This document shows positions 8,096 to 14,851 of a stretch of 14,851 nucleotides of DNA, piece by piece (within the stretch, counting starts at the first letter, position 1; each line of letters starts with the position of its first letter). The position numbers and the translations under genes were made by a program. The DNA is taken from positions 1 through 14,851 of the forward strand of contig DLGP01000167.1 of NCBI GenBank assembly GCA_002482765.1, in the 5' to 3' direction. The notes under the pieces are model-generated. The model was given only the letters and a program-made list of their open reading frames with translations. It was not told the DNA's origin and searched no databases. The stretch comes from Alphaproteobacteria bacterium UBA7691. GTDB taxonomy: Bacteria; Pseudomonadota; Alphaproteobacteria; Ferrovibrionales; Ferrovibrionaceae.

Positions 8096-8434
8096 ATGAC
8101 CGACGCCACAGTTGCCGACCGTATCAAGCAGGATATCGCCGATAACGAGATCGTGCTTTTCATGAAAGGCACCCCGGTTTTCCCGCAATGCGGCTTCTCG
8201 GCCGTGGTGGTGCAGGTGCTGTCGCATCTCGGCGTCAAGTTCAAGGGCATCGACGTGCTGTCCGACCCCTCGATCCGCCAGGGCATCAAGGAATTTTCCG
8301 ACTGGCCGACCATCCCGCAGCTTTATGTGAAGGGTGAATTTGTCGGCGGCTGCGACATCGTGCGCGAGATGTACCAGTCTGGCGAATTGCAGCAATTGCT
8401 CGCCGACAAGGGCATCGCTGTCCAGAACGCCTGA
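8096..8434 (+). CDS. grxD: Monothiol CGFS glutaredoxin (Grx4/GrxD type)
   Basis: Binds a glutathione-ligated [2Fe-2S] cluster and passes it to target proteins or to BolA; it is not a general disulfide reductase. 112 residues, single domain, full length. The active site is Cys32 in CGFS (32-35), Lys24 in FMKGTP contacts glutathione, WPTIPQLYV (70-78) carries the cis-Pro loop, and GGCDIV (84-89) is the GSH-binding motif. Ribosome site AGAGGA lies upstream of the ATG at 8096. It follows the BolA gene by 33 bases, the standard partner order, and overlaps the next gene's start by one base (TGATG). Confidence 0.96.
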   Translation: MTDATVADRIKQDIADNEIVLFMKGTPVFPQCGFSAVVVQVLSHLGVKFKGIDVLSDPSIRQGIKEFSDWPTIPQLYVKGEFVGGCDIVREMYQSGELQQLLADKGIAVQNA

Positions 8435-8844
8435 TGCTGCCGTACAGCCTGCGCGGCATTGATCATATCGTGCTGCGCAGCGCCGATCCGGCCCGCCTGA
8501 TCAGCTTCTACTGCGATGTGGTGGGGTGCAGCCTGGCGCATGAACAGCCCAAGCTGGGGTTGACGCATCTACGCGCCGGCGGGCAGATGATCGACATCGT
8601 GGATGCCAATGGGCCGCTGCAAAAACCCGGCGATGCCCCGGTGAGCCAGCCCGGCCGCAACCTGGACCATCTCTGCCTGCGCATCGCGCCGTTTGACGAA
8701 GCCGCGATCCGCGCCCATCTGGCCCGGGCCGGCATCACGCCGGAGCCGGCACAGAACCGCTTCGGCAATGAAGGCGAAGGCCCGTCGCTGTATTTCCCCG
8801 ACCCCGACGGCAATATCGTCGAATTCAAGGGTGGGGCTGTTTAG
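8434..8844 (+). CDS. VOC superfamily (glyoxalase-fold) protein
   Basis: 136 residues, one vicinal-oxygen-chelate domain. Likely metal ligands are His11 (GIDHIVLR), His79 (NLDHLCLRI) and Glu130 (NIVEFKG), the usual His-His-Glu layout, with the paired beta-alpha-beta units around them and the FPDPDGNIVEF ending typical of glyoxalase or bleomycin-resistance-like proteins. The substrate cannot be told; close family members include virulence-associated or lactoylglutathione-lyase-like proteins of unknown role. The ATG overlaps the glutaredoxin stop by one base, so translation is coupled and it belongs to the operon. A glutathione-linked role is suggested only by that neighbour. Confidence 0.85.
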   Translation: MLPYSLRGIDHIVLRSADPARLISFYCDVVGCSLAHEQPKLGLTHLRAGGQMIDIVDANGPLQKPGDAPVSQPGRNLDHLCLRIAPFDEAAIRAHLARAGITPEPAQNRFGNEGEGPSLYFPDPDGNIVEFKGGAV

Positions 8845-8897
8845 GCCGGCTCAATTCGGGGATTCACGCTTGATTCCTCACCTGATATAGTCGGTTC

Positions 8898-9824
8898 ATG
8901 GCTTCAAAAACTGCCTTCACTATCGCCTATGATGGCCTCGCCTTGCGCGACGGCAGCATGGATGTGCGCGATTTGGCGCCGGCCTTGTTGGCGATAGGTG
9001 AACTTTTTGATGCAGCGAATAGCGCACTGAATGGCGAAAGCGCCCGCGTTAATGTCAATGTAAAAGCAACAAAACAGGGTTCGTTTGAGATCACCCTGGA
9101 ACTTGTTCAAAGCCTTGCCCAGCAGGTGGTTGGTTTGCTGTCAGGCGACGCCGTTACAGCAGCACTCAACCTCAAAGAACTGGTTATCACCGGGGCGTTG
9201 GGCGCCGGAGGTCTGCTTTGGCTGATCCGCAAATTACGTGGTGGCGCGCCTGATAGAATTGAGGATTTGGGCACCGGCCATGTGAAGATCACCTTCGGTT
9301 CGGAAACTTTCGAAGTACCGATGAAGCTGCTGCGACTCTACCAGGACCTTGCGGTACGGGCCGCAGCCCAGAAAGTGGTCGAAGCACCCCTGACCACAGA
9401 GGGGATCGACAAGTTTGAGGTTCGCGAGGCAGGGAAATCCCTTCTCATTGTTGCAAAAGATGATGCTGCATATTTTGCCAATCCAGACATTCCCGAAGAG
9501 CGTTTGATCGAGGATGTACGGCGTTCGGCATTTTCGATCATTTCCCTGGCATTCAAAGAGGATAACAAGTGGCGCCTGCATGATGGCAACACCCAGATCA
9601 GCGCCATGATTCTCGATGAAGCTTTTCTGAAACGGGTCGATTCAAGCCAGATTGCCTTTGCAAAGGGCGATATTCTGGTTTGTGAGGTAAAAGTTACCCA
9701 GACCAGAACCAAAGACGGCTTGAAAACCGACTATGTTGTTCAAAAAGTCCATGAGCATCGCAGCGCCGCACGGCAGCTGAATCTGCCCATGGAACCACCT
9801 CCCAGTAAAGGAAGTACCGATTAG
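8898..9824 (+). CDS. Unrecognised 308-residue protein of lower GC, possible single membrane segment
   Basis: I do not recognise the family with certainty. It begins MASKTAFTIAYDGLALRDGS, then has a helical segment (DVRDLAPALLAIGELFDAAN), strands ARVNVNVKATKQGSFEITLE, and a hydrophobic stretch at about 92-110 (ELVITGALGAGGLLWLIRKL) that may be one membrane helix or a buried helix. The C-terminal third is mixed alpha/beta, ending in VCEVKVTQTRTK, a strand pair, and a polar tail. The layout (N-terminal beta domain, hydrophobic middle, C-terminal domain) resembles hypothetical proteins seen on mobile DNA; that is inference. Base composition differs from the neighbours: two 60-base blocks counted by hand give 48% and 45% GC against 63% for one in the preceding gene. 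The stop directly abuts the next ATG (9825), and that gene's ribosome site lies within this one. Confidence 0.75.
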   Translation: MASKTAFTIAYDGLALRDGSMDVRDLAPALLAIGELFDAANSALNGESARVNVNVKATKQGSFEITLELVQSLAQQVVGLLSGDAVTAALNLKELVITGALGAGGLLWLIRKLRGGAPDRIEDLGTGHVKITFGSETFEVPMKLLRLYQDLAVRAAAQKVVEAPLTTEGIDKFEVREAGKSLLIVAKDDAAYFANPDIPEERLIEDVRRSAFSIISLAFKEDNKWRLHDGNTQISAMILDEAFLKRVDSSQIAFAKGDILVCEVKVTQTRTKDGLKTDYVVQKVHEHRSAARQLNLPMEPPPSKGSTD

Positions 9825-10235
9825 ATGACCGCCGCCAGCACCAAAGCCCTGATCGAAGCGTATTATGCCGCGTTCAACGCCTGGGATATTGAGCGTTTCA
9901 TCGGGCTTTTGACCGAGGATGTGGCGCATGACATCAACCAGGGTGGCCGCGAGACCGGGCGCGATGCCTTCCGTGCTTTTCTGGCGCGCATGGATCGCTG
10001 CTATGCCGAGCAGATCGTGGAGGTCAGCATCACCGTGAACGAAGACGGCAGCCGCGCCGCAGCCGAATTCATCGTGCTGGGCACCTACAAGGCCACCGAT
10101 GATGGCCTGCCTGAAGCCCGCGGCCAGACCTATCGCCTGCCGGCCGGCGCGTTTTTTGAAATCCGTGACGGCAAGGTGGCCCGCATCTCGAATTACTACA
10201 ATCTACAGGACTGGCTGCGCCAGGTCGGCGCCTGA
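9825..10235 (+). CDS. Ketosteroid-isomerase-like (NTF2/SnoaL fold) protein
   Basis: 136 residues. The N-terminal helix TKALIEAYYAAFNAWDIERF, then LLTEDVAHDINQGGRETGRD, and the beta sheet EFIVLGTYKATDDGLPEARG with YRLPAGAFFEIRDGKVARIS are characteristic of NTF2-fold proteins related to steroid delta-isomerase. This fold binds small hydrophobic molecules in a cone-shaped cavity; the true substrate is unknown. The ATG directly follows the TAG of the preceding gene, with AAAGGAAG at 9807-9814 as ribosome site. The GNAT gene starts four bases after its stop. The trio with GNAT and carbon-nitrogen hydrolase suggests one small pathway. Confidence 0.82.
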   Translation: MTAASTKALIEAYYAAFNAWDIERFIGLLTEDVAHDINQGGRETGRDAFRAFLARMDRCYAEQIVEVSITVNEDGSRAAAEFIVLGTYKATDDGLPEARGQTYRLPAGAFFEIRDGKVARISNYYNLQDWLRQVGA

Positions 10236-10239
10236 AATA

Positions 10240-10836
10240 ATGGCCGCGATCCGCATCGAGCGCCTGAACGGCGCCGGGCTGCTTGAGCGGCTGGACGATC
10301 TGGCCCGGCTGCGCATCACGGTGTTCCGTGACTGGCCGTATCTCTATGAAGGCGACCTGGATTACGAGCGCCAGTATTTGCAACGCTATGCTGCCGCCAG
10401 CACCGGCACCATCGTGGTGGCGCTGGATGGTGCGCAGGTGGTGGGCGCCGCCACCGCCCTGGCGCTGGCCGAGGAAGCCGAGTATGTGCAGGCGCCATTC
10501 CTGGCCGCCGGCATTGATCTGGCGCCGATCTTCTATTTCGGTGAATCGGTGCTGCTGAAACAATATCGCGGCCATGGCATCGGCGTCGGGTTTTTTAACC
10601 AGCGCGAGGCGGCAGCGCGGCAATTTGGCAAACGCTATTGCTGCTTCTGCGGCGTGCAGCGGCCCGACAATCACCCGCTGAAACCGGCGGATTATGTGCC
10701 GCTGGATGGCTTCTGGGGCAAACGCGGTTATGCTAGGCGGCCCGATCTGGTGGCCGGCTTCAGCTGGACCGATATCGGCGAGACGGCCCAGAGCACCAAG
10801 CCGATGGTCTACTGGATGCGTGACCTGACGGCGTGA
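10240..10836 (+). CDS. GNAT family N-acetyltransferase
   Basis: 198 residues. GNAT enzymes transfer an acyl group from acyl-CoA to an amine. The start MAAIRIERLNG is followed by an N-terminal helix (DDLARLRITVFRDWPYLYEGDLDYERQYL), a strand GTIVVALDGAQVVGAATAL, and motif A-like YFGESVLLKQYRGHGIGVGFFNQREAAAR with the CoA pyrophosphate loop QYRGHGIG. FGKRYCCFCGV and WGKRGYARRPDLV follow as later strands. ATG 10240 is preferred over ones further upstream that overlap the preceding gene. The carbon-nitrogen hydrolase follows 13 bases after the stop. In other bacteria these two domains occur fused in one protein; here they are separate but adjacent. The acceptor amine is not known. Confidence 0.87.
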   Translation: MAAIRIERLNGAGLLERLDDLARLRITVFRDWPYLYEGDLDYERQYLQRYAAASTGTIVVALDGAQVVGAATALALAEEAEYVQAPFLAAGIDLAPIFYFGESVLLKQYRGHGIGVGFFNQREAAARQFGKRYCCFCGVQRPDNHPLKPADYVPLDGFWGKRGYARRPDLVAGFSWTDIGETAQSTKPMVYWMRDLTA

Positions 10837-10849
10837 TAGTGAGTTGGGC

Positions 10850-11773
10850 ATGACCATGCTCCGCATCGCCTGCGCACAATATCCGATTGATGCCTTTGCC
10901 GATCCCGGCCAATGGGCCGGCAAGGTTTCCGCCTGGGTGGAGGAAGCTGCCCAGGCCGGCGCGCGCCTGCTGCTGTTTCCCGAATATGGCGCCATGGAAC
11001 TGGCTTCCTTGCTCAGCCCCAACCTGCAAACCGACCTGGGCGGCCAGATTGCCGCCTTGCAGGAATTGCTGCCGGCCTTTCTGACGCGGTATGCCGTGCT
11101 GGCGCAGCGCCATGGCGTCAGCATCGTGGCGCCGAGCATCCCGGTGTTGCAGCCTGGCGGCTTTGTCAATCGCGCCCATGTTTTTGCCCCGGATGGCGGC
11201 ATGGCCTGGCAGGACAAGCGCCAGATGACGCGCTTTGAGCGTGAGGAATGGATCATCCAGGGCGGCGCCGAGCTGCGCCTGTTTGATACCGGGCTGGGCT
11301 GCCGCTTTGGCCTGGCGATCTGCTATGACGTGGAATTCCCGCTTATCGCCCGGGCGCTGGCCGAGGCCGGCGCCGATCTGGTGCTGGCGCCATCCTGCAC
11401 CGACACCCTGGCCGGGATGCACCGGGTGCATGTCGGCGCCCGCGCCCGCGCGCTTGAAAGCCAGATTTATGTGGCCGTGGCGCAAACCGTGGGCGAGGCG
11501 CAATGGTCGCCGGCGGTGGATGTGAATCACGGCTTTGCCGCCATTTATGCCACGCCGGATCGTGGTTTTCCCGATGACGGCATTCTGGCGCAGGGTGGCC
11601 TGGATCAGCCCGGCTGGGTTTATGCCGACCTCAATCTCGGCCTGCTGAGCCAGGCCCGCAGCAAGGCCCAGGTTTTCACCCGGCATGACTGGGCCGGCCA
11701 GCATCTGCCTGGCCTGGATGTTGGCCTGGCGGATTTTGCCCCGCCGCCAAAAACATTGCGTGACGGCTGCTGA
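10850..11773 (+). CDS. Carbon-nitrogen hydrolase (nitrilase superfamily amidohydrolase)
   Basis: Hydrolyses a non-peptide C-N bond in an amide, carbamoyl or nitrile substrate. 307 residues from the ATG at 10850; an ATG two codons on (10856) is also possible. The complete catalytic triad is visible: Glu45 in FPEYGAME, Lys123 in WQDKRQMTRFE and Cys158 in AICYDVEFP. APSCTDT, GARARALESQIYVAVAQTVG and the final sheet region also match the family. It follows the GNAT gene by 13 bases with GAG as weak ribosome site. The pair matches the fused GNAT plus carbon-nitrogen hydrolase proteins known elsewhere, arguing for a joint reaction. The substrate is unassigned. The next gene has its own promoter. 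Confidence 0.9.
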   Translation: MTMLRIACAQYPIDAFADPGQWAGKVSAWVEEAAQAGARLLLFPEYGAMELASLLSPNLQTDLGGQIAALQELLPAFLTRYAVLAQRHGVSIVAPSIPVLQPGGFVNRAHVFAPDGGMAWQDKRQMTRFEREEWIIQGGAELRLFDTGLGCRFGLAICYDVEFPLIARALAEAGADLVLAPSCTDTLAGMHRVHVGARARALESQIYVAVAQTVGEAQWSPAVDVNHGFAAIYATPDRGFPDDGILAQGGLDQPGWVYADLNLGLLSQARSKAQVFTRHDWAGQHLPGLDVGLADFAPPPKTLRDGC

Positions 11774-11780
11774 CCGCTAT

Positions 11781-11806
11781 ATTCCGATGGTGGATATAAT
11801 CGGAAT
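11781..11806 (+). promoter_or_regulatory. Inverted repeat enclosing a perfect -10 box upstream of the globin gene
   Basis: ATTCCGAT (11781-11788), ten-base spacer, ATCGGAAT (11799-11806), perfect 8-base arms. TATAAT at 11795-11800 lies in the spacer and overlaps the right arm by two bases. A weak -35 candidate is CTGACC (11770-11775) with a 19-base spacer. A dimer bound here would cover the -10 box, the arrangement expected of a repressor. The regulator is unknown; its site does not match FNR or NsrR consensus. Confidence 0.5.
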
Positions 11807-11821
11807 GGTAGCAAGGCGAGA

Positions 11822-12373
11822 ATGACCCTTGATAGCGGCGTGAATTGGGAAACCCGCTGGGGTCCCGAAGTGCAGATGCTGGCGGCAAAGATTGATCTCA
11901 ACCAGCGCCTGCTGCGCTTTGGCATCACCCCGGTAACGCGCGACAATCTGCGCCATGTGTTGCCGATTTTGAGCCAGCATCTGGTGGGCATCACCAGCCG
12001 CTTCTACGAATTCATGCGCCGTTTTCCCGAGGCCCAGCGGGTTTTTGATCGCCATGACACGGATCGGCTGCGTAAACGGCAGCAGGATCATTGGTATGGC
12101 CTGCTGGCCTGCGAGTTTGATCAGGCCTATCTGCTTAACGCGCTTGGCGTTGGCCATGCCCATTACCATGCCAAGGTGCCGCCCTCGCTCTACATGGCCG
12201 GCTACAATTTTGTGGTTACCGACCTGCTGCGGCTGGTGGCGATGGAATTCAAGGGCGGCGATATCGCCGCTGCCAGTGCTTCGATCAGCCGTGTGGTGAT
12301 GCTGGACATGTCGCTGGCGCTGACCGCCTTCATGCTCGACAGCCTGATCAGTGCCGGCCCCGGCCAGGATTAA
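11822..12373 (+). CDS. Stand-alone sensor-type globin (protoglobin/globin-coupled-sensor domain)
   Basis: Single heme-binding globin domain of the globin-coupled-sensor type, 183 residues, with no output domain. The pre-helix region with LLRFGITPVTRDNLRHVLPIL, FYEFMRRFPEAQ, and the key GVGHAHYHAKVPPSLYMAGYN segment match the family. By alignment with HemAT the proximal heme ligand is His114 (ten residues before Tyr124); neighbours His112 and His116 are also present. Single-domain sensor globins probably bind oxygen or other gases, with partners unknown. The ATG at 11822 is preceded by AGGCGAG. A perfect -10 box inside an inverted repeat lies just upstream, so it has its own control. A bidirectional terminator closes it against rpsD. 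The adjacent chemotaxis gene lies past rpsD, so linkage is weak. Confidence 0.9.
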   Translation: MTLDSGVNWETRWGPEVQMLAAKIDLNQRLLRFGITPVTRDNLRHVLPILSQHLVGITSRFYEFMRRFPEAQRVFDRHDTDRLRKRQQDHWYGLLACEFDQAYLLNALGVGHAHYHAKVPPSLYMAGYNFVVTDLLRLVAMEFKGGDIAAASASISRVVMLDMSLALTAFMLDSLISAGPGQD

Positions 12374-12376
12374 AAG

Positions 12377-12406
12377 AAAAAAGCCCGCCTTTGCGGGCGG
12401 GCTTTT
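12377..12406. terminator. Bidirectional intrinsic terminator between globin gene and rpsD
   Basis: AAAAGCCCGCC (12379-12389), six-base loop, GGCGGGCTTTT (12396-12406): an eleven-pair stem with an A run on the left and T run on the right, so it works as a terminator on both strands. It sits six bases after the globin stop and about 22 bases before the rpsD stop on the minus strand. Confidence 0.85.
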
Positions 12407-12428
12407 CCAATCAGACTGACAGAGCCGA

Positions 12429-13043
12429 TTAGCGCGAGTAGAACTCGACCACCAGATTCGGTTCCATCTTCACCGGATACGGCACATCGGCCAGCAGCGG
12501 CACACGGGTAAAGGTGGCGCGCAGCTTGGCCTTGTCCATATCGATGTAATCCGGCACTTCGCGCTCGGAACTGGCCAGGGCTTCCTGCACCACCACCATA
12601 TCCTTGCCCTTGCCGCGCACTTCGATCACATCGCCAACCTTCACCTGCATCGAGGCGATGTTGCAACGACGGCCGTTGACCAGCACATGGCCGTGGTTGA
12701 TGAACTGGCGCGCCGCAAACACGGTCGGCACCAGCTTCATGCGGTAGACCACGGCATCGAGACGACGCTCCAGGATACCGATCAGGTTTTCCGAGGTATC
12801 GCCACGACGGCGGATCGCCTCGAAATAGGCGCGGCGGAACTGCTTCTCGGTGATGTTGCCGTAATAGCCCTTGAGGCGCTGCTTGGCCATCAACTGAACG
12901 CCGTAATCCGTCGGCTTCTTCCGCTTCTGGCCATGCTGGCCCGGCGGATAAGCGCGCTTGTTGATCGGGCTTTTGGCGCGACCCCACAGATTCTCGTTCA
13001 GGCGACGGTTAATCTTATACTTGGACTCAAGACGTTTTGTCAT
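12429..13043 (-). CDS. rpsD: 30S ribosomal protein S4
   Basis: Primary assembly protein of the small ribosomal subunit, binding 16S rRNA at its 5' domain. 204 residues, the normal bacterial length. It opens MTKRLESKYKINRRLNENLW and lacks the zinc-binding cysteines of some S4 forms. RAYPPGQHGQKRKKPTDYG is typical, and the S4 RNA-binding domain is visible at about 94-142 (RLDAVVYRM to VKVGDVIEVRG), with FYSR at the end. The ATG at 13043 gives this family N-terminus; the ATG at 13100 would add 19 unrelated residues. It has a good promoter at 13146-13173 and a leader of about 95 bases, where S4 autoregulation could act, although I cannot see a proven fold. Confidence 0.98.
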   Translation of the reverse strand: MTKRLESKYKINRRLNENLWGRAKSPINKRAYPPGQHGQKRKKPTDYGVQLMAKQRLKGYYGNITEKQFRRAYFEAIRRRGDTSENLIGILERRLDAVVYRMKLVPTVFAARQFINHGHVLVNGRRCNIASMQVKVGDVIEVRGKGKDMVVVQEALASSEREVPDYIDMDKAKLRATFTRVPLLADVPYPVKMEPNLVVEFYSR

Positions 13044-13346
13044 AGTCGTTCCTAGTCGGCGCATGGACGGACGGCAGCCACGACGACCCGTTTCATGCAA
13101 GGAATGCCGATCGCCTCGCTTGAGGGGAGCGAGGAGGGCGGGCGCATCATAAGGATAACGCCCCCCACGTCAAGGCCGGATTGCGGCCGGGGGGCCAGAC
13201 AACCCCGGCGCCATCCGGGGCCGGCGGCATTCAGCCCTGATTAGTGGAAAATAATGCGCAAAACTCCATCTCCTTAGCGAAACATAATTAGCCACAAAGC
13301 CGAATGGCTGGGATTTTGACGGCCATCATCTTGAGGAGCAAAATCC
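13044..13346. other. Divergent intergenic region between rpsD and the chemotaxis gene
   Basis: About 303 bases. It holds the rpsD leader, the rpsD promoter, a hairpin CCCCGG / CCGGGG (13203-13220, six-base loop) and an AT-richer part towards the chemotaxis gene, with a strong ribosome site GAGGAG at 13333-13338. No convincing promoter for the chemotaxis gene was found, and no gene. Confidence 0.6.
13146..13173 (-). promoter_or_regulatory. rpsD: rpsD promoter (sigma70)
   Basis: On the minus strand TTGACG (13173-13168), 16-base spacer, TATGAT (13151-13146): five of six at both boxes. Transcription would start near 13139, giving a leader of about 95 bases before the rpsD ATG. Confidence 0.65.
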
Positions 13347-14851
13347 ATGGGTTTTTCTAATTGGCGCGTTCTTTACAAAATATTGGCCCTGGTCTTGCTG
13401 ATGGCCAGTACCACGGCGCTTACCGGCATCGTCGCCGTGCGCGGTTTGAACCAGATTGCGGCGCTTGAGGCTGAAATAGCCGAGGCCGGCAATGTTGCCG
13501 CCACCGCAGCCCGAGCCGGGCAGAACATGCTGCGGCTGAGCCGGGGCGAATTCCGCATCGCCGCGCAGCCGACACTGGAAAATCTGCAAACCATTACGCA
13601 GCGGATCCAGGAAGAGGAAAAATTCTTCCAGGAACGCCTGGCCGAGATCAAGCAGCATCCCGATGCCGAACAGGCCCGCCTGTTGCGCGAGATTGAGGCC
13701 AATTACCAGGCCTACAGTAAGGAACTTGCCGGCACCCTGGCCAAGGCGCGTGAAGTGATCGGCAAGCTGCCGCCAGCCGAAGCGCAGGACATTATGGTGA
13801 AGGAAGCCCTGGCCAGCGTGCTGCATGCCGATCGTTTTGAATTGCCGCTGCGCCAGTTCATTGAGTATTCCGACAAAAAGGCTGACCGACTTGCCCATGA
13901 GGGCGAAAAGAGCAGCGCCGCAATTGATCTTGGGCTAATGATCATCGTGGCCGGCAGCATCCTGGGCAGCCTGCTGATCGGCTTCCTGATCGGGCAATAC
14001 GGCATCGCCAAACCCATAGGCAATGCGGTGGATAATCTGCGCGACCTGGCGGCGGGCAAGGTGGACGTGACCATCTTCGGTGCCAGCCGCAAGGATGAAA
14101 TCGGCGATGTGGCCGCTGCCATGCAGGTGTTCAAGGACAATATCATCGAGAAGCAGCGCGCCGATGCGGCGCTGAACAGTGAACGCGCCGAAGCCGACCG
14201 CCAGCGCAGCCAGCGTGAGGCGCGCGAGGCCAAGGCCGCTGCCGAAATCGCCGATCTGTGCGAACGCATCGTGGATGGCGACCTGGATAGCCGGCTGGAA
14301 ACCGCAGACAAGGACGGTTTCCTGCTGCGCCTGAGCCAGCAGCTCAACCAGCTTTCCGGCACACTCGGCACCATGATGCGCGATCTGGATGGGGTGATGA
14401 GCGGCCTGGCGCGCGGCGATCTCGGCACCACCATCACCGGCGATTACCGGGGTGTGTTCGGCCGCCTGAAGGATGCCACCAACAGCACCAGCGACACATT
14501 GCGGCAATTGGCGCGCCGGCTGAACGAAACCGCCGCCCAGGTGCAATCGGCCTCGGCGGAAATCTCCACCGGCAGCCAGGATCTGGCCAGCCGCACCGAA
14601 AGCCAGGCCGCCAGCCTGGAGGAAACCGCCGCCTCGATGCAGGAAATCACCACCACGGTGAAGCAGAATGCCGATAATGCCCAGGCCGCCAATCAATTGG
14701 CCGGCGTGGCGCGTGACACCGCCGAGCAGGGTGGCCAGGTGGTGGCCAAGACGGTATCGGCGATGAGCGCCATCGAGCAGAGTGCGCAGAAGATCAGCGA
14801 TATCGTCGGCCTGATCGACGAGATTGCCTTCCAGACCAACCTGCTGGCGCT
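13347..14851 (+). CDS. Methyl-accepting chemotaxis protein, C-terminus cut by window edge
   Basis: Membrane chemoreceptor that signals to CheA/CheW. 501 residues are visible. N-terminal membrane helix at about 11-31 (ILALVLLMASTTALTGIVAV), a periplasmic or external helical ligand-binding region (about 32-194, four-helix-bundle-like), a second membrane helix at about 195-217, HAMP domain at about 218-270 (PIGNAVDNLRDLAAGKVDV), a second HAMP-like unit at about 340-390 (RDLDGVMSGLARGDLGTTIT), and the signalling coiled coil with a methylation helix (ESQAASLEETAASMQEITTT). The hairpin tip DEIAFQTNLLA is reached and cut just before its end. ATG 13347 is preceded by GAGGAG at eight bases. Upstream lies the rpsD region; no promoter was fixed. 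Ligand is unknown. Confidence 0.95.
   Translation, partial: MGFSNWRVLYKILALVLLMASTTALTGIVAVRGLNQIAALEAEIAEAGNVAATAARAGQNMLRLSRGEFRIAAQPTLENLQTITQRIQEEEKFFQERLAEIKQHPDAEQARLLREIEANYQAYSKELAGTLAKAREVIGKLPPAEAQDIMVKEALASVLHADRFELPLRQFIEYSDKKADRLAHEGEKSSAAIDLGLMIIVAGSILGSLLIGFLIGQYGIAKPIGNAVDNLRDLAAGKVDVTIFGASRKDEIGDVAAAMQVFKDNIIEKQRADAALNSERAEADRQRSQREAREAKAAAEIADLCERIVDGDLDSRLETADKDGFLLRLSQQLNQLSGTLGTMMRDLDGVMSGLARGDLGTTITGDYRGVFGRLKDATNSTSDTLRQLARRLNETAAQVQSASAEISTGSQDLASRTESQAASLEETAASMQEITTTVKQNADNAQAANQLAGVARDTAEQGGQVVAKTVSAMSAIEQSAQKISDIVGLIDEIAFQTNLLA

Noticed and set aside
10069..11256. Minus-strand open frame of 395 residues
   Set aside because: Crosses three well-supported plus-strand genes, with no coherent motif.
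13316..13346. TTGACG at 13316-13321 as a -35 box for the chemotaxis gene
   Set aside because: A matching -10 box would fall at or after the start codon, so it cannot be this gene's promoter.
13935..14696. Minus-strand open frame of 253 residues
   Set aside because: Antisense to the chemoreceptor; low-complexity Gly/Ala/His composition.

Overview
The window is about 14.9 kb of high-GC DNA that looks like the chromosome of an alphaproteobacterium. Pointers are the ATP-synthase zeta subunit (DUF1476), which is an alphaproteobacterial signature, sitting divergently from a purC-purS-purQ-purL operon, the BolA / CGFS-glutaredoxin pair behind purL, and a zinc-free S4 protein. A Rhodospirillales-type organism is plausible, but I cannot assign a genus from sequence alone.

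Layout. (1) 1-1946, minus strand: an unrecognised 149-residue protein, followed in the same direction by a membrane adenylate cyclase whose C-terminus runs off the left edge. The cyclase combines a six-helix anchor carrying several histidines, a [2Fe-2S] ferredoxin domain and a class III cyclase domain, matching the redox/quinone-responsive CyaC type. (2) 1947-3324: a lower-GC accessory patch. It has a near-consensus sigma70 promoter in a very AT-rich stretch, a perfect short inverted repeat, and two small co-directional genes that resemble a diverged HicB/HicA-type toxin-antitoxin pair. (3) 3325-3642, minus: zeta subunit of F-ATP synthase. (4) 3834-8844, plus: purC, a terminator-like hairpin, then purS, purQ, purL, bolA, monothiol glutaredoxin and a VOC (glyoxalase-fold) gene, very tightly packed. 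(5) 8898-11773, plus: an unrecognised 308-residue protein of visibly lower GC, a ketosteroid-isomerase-like (NTF2-fold) protein, a GNAT acetyltransferase and a carbon-nitrogen hydrolase, again closely packed. (6) 11822-12373, plus: a stand-alone sensor-type globin with its own promoter, the -10 box lying inside an inverted repeat. (7) A bidirectional terminator, then rpsD on the minus strand with a clear sigma70 promoter. (8) 13347 to the right edge, plus: a methyl-accepting chemotaxis protein cut by the window end.

How the genes work together. purC and purSQL supply consecutive parts of de novo purine synthesis: PurS, PurQ and the short PurL form the three-subunit FGAR amidotransferase, and PurC makes SAICAR two steps later. 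BolA and the CGFS glutaredoxin form a known [2Fe-2S] sensing or delivery couple. Several products handle iron, heme or redox signals (the cyclase, glutaredoxin/BolA, the sensor globin), but only BolA/Grx are genetically coupled here. The main second-look items are the redox cyclase with its hairpin-prone partner gene, the TA-like pair with its operator-like repeat and upstream orphan promoter, the low-GC 308-residue gene translationally abutted to its neighbour, the split GNAT/amidohydrolase pair, and the globin promoter palindrome.
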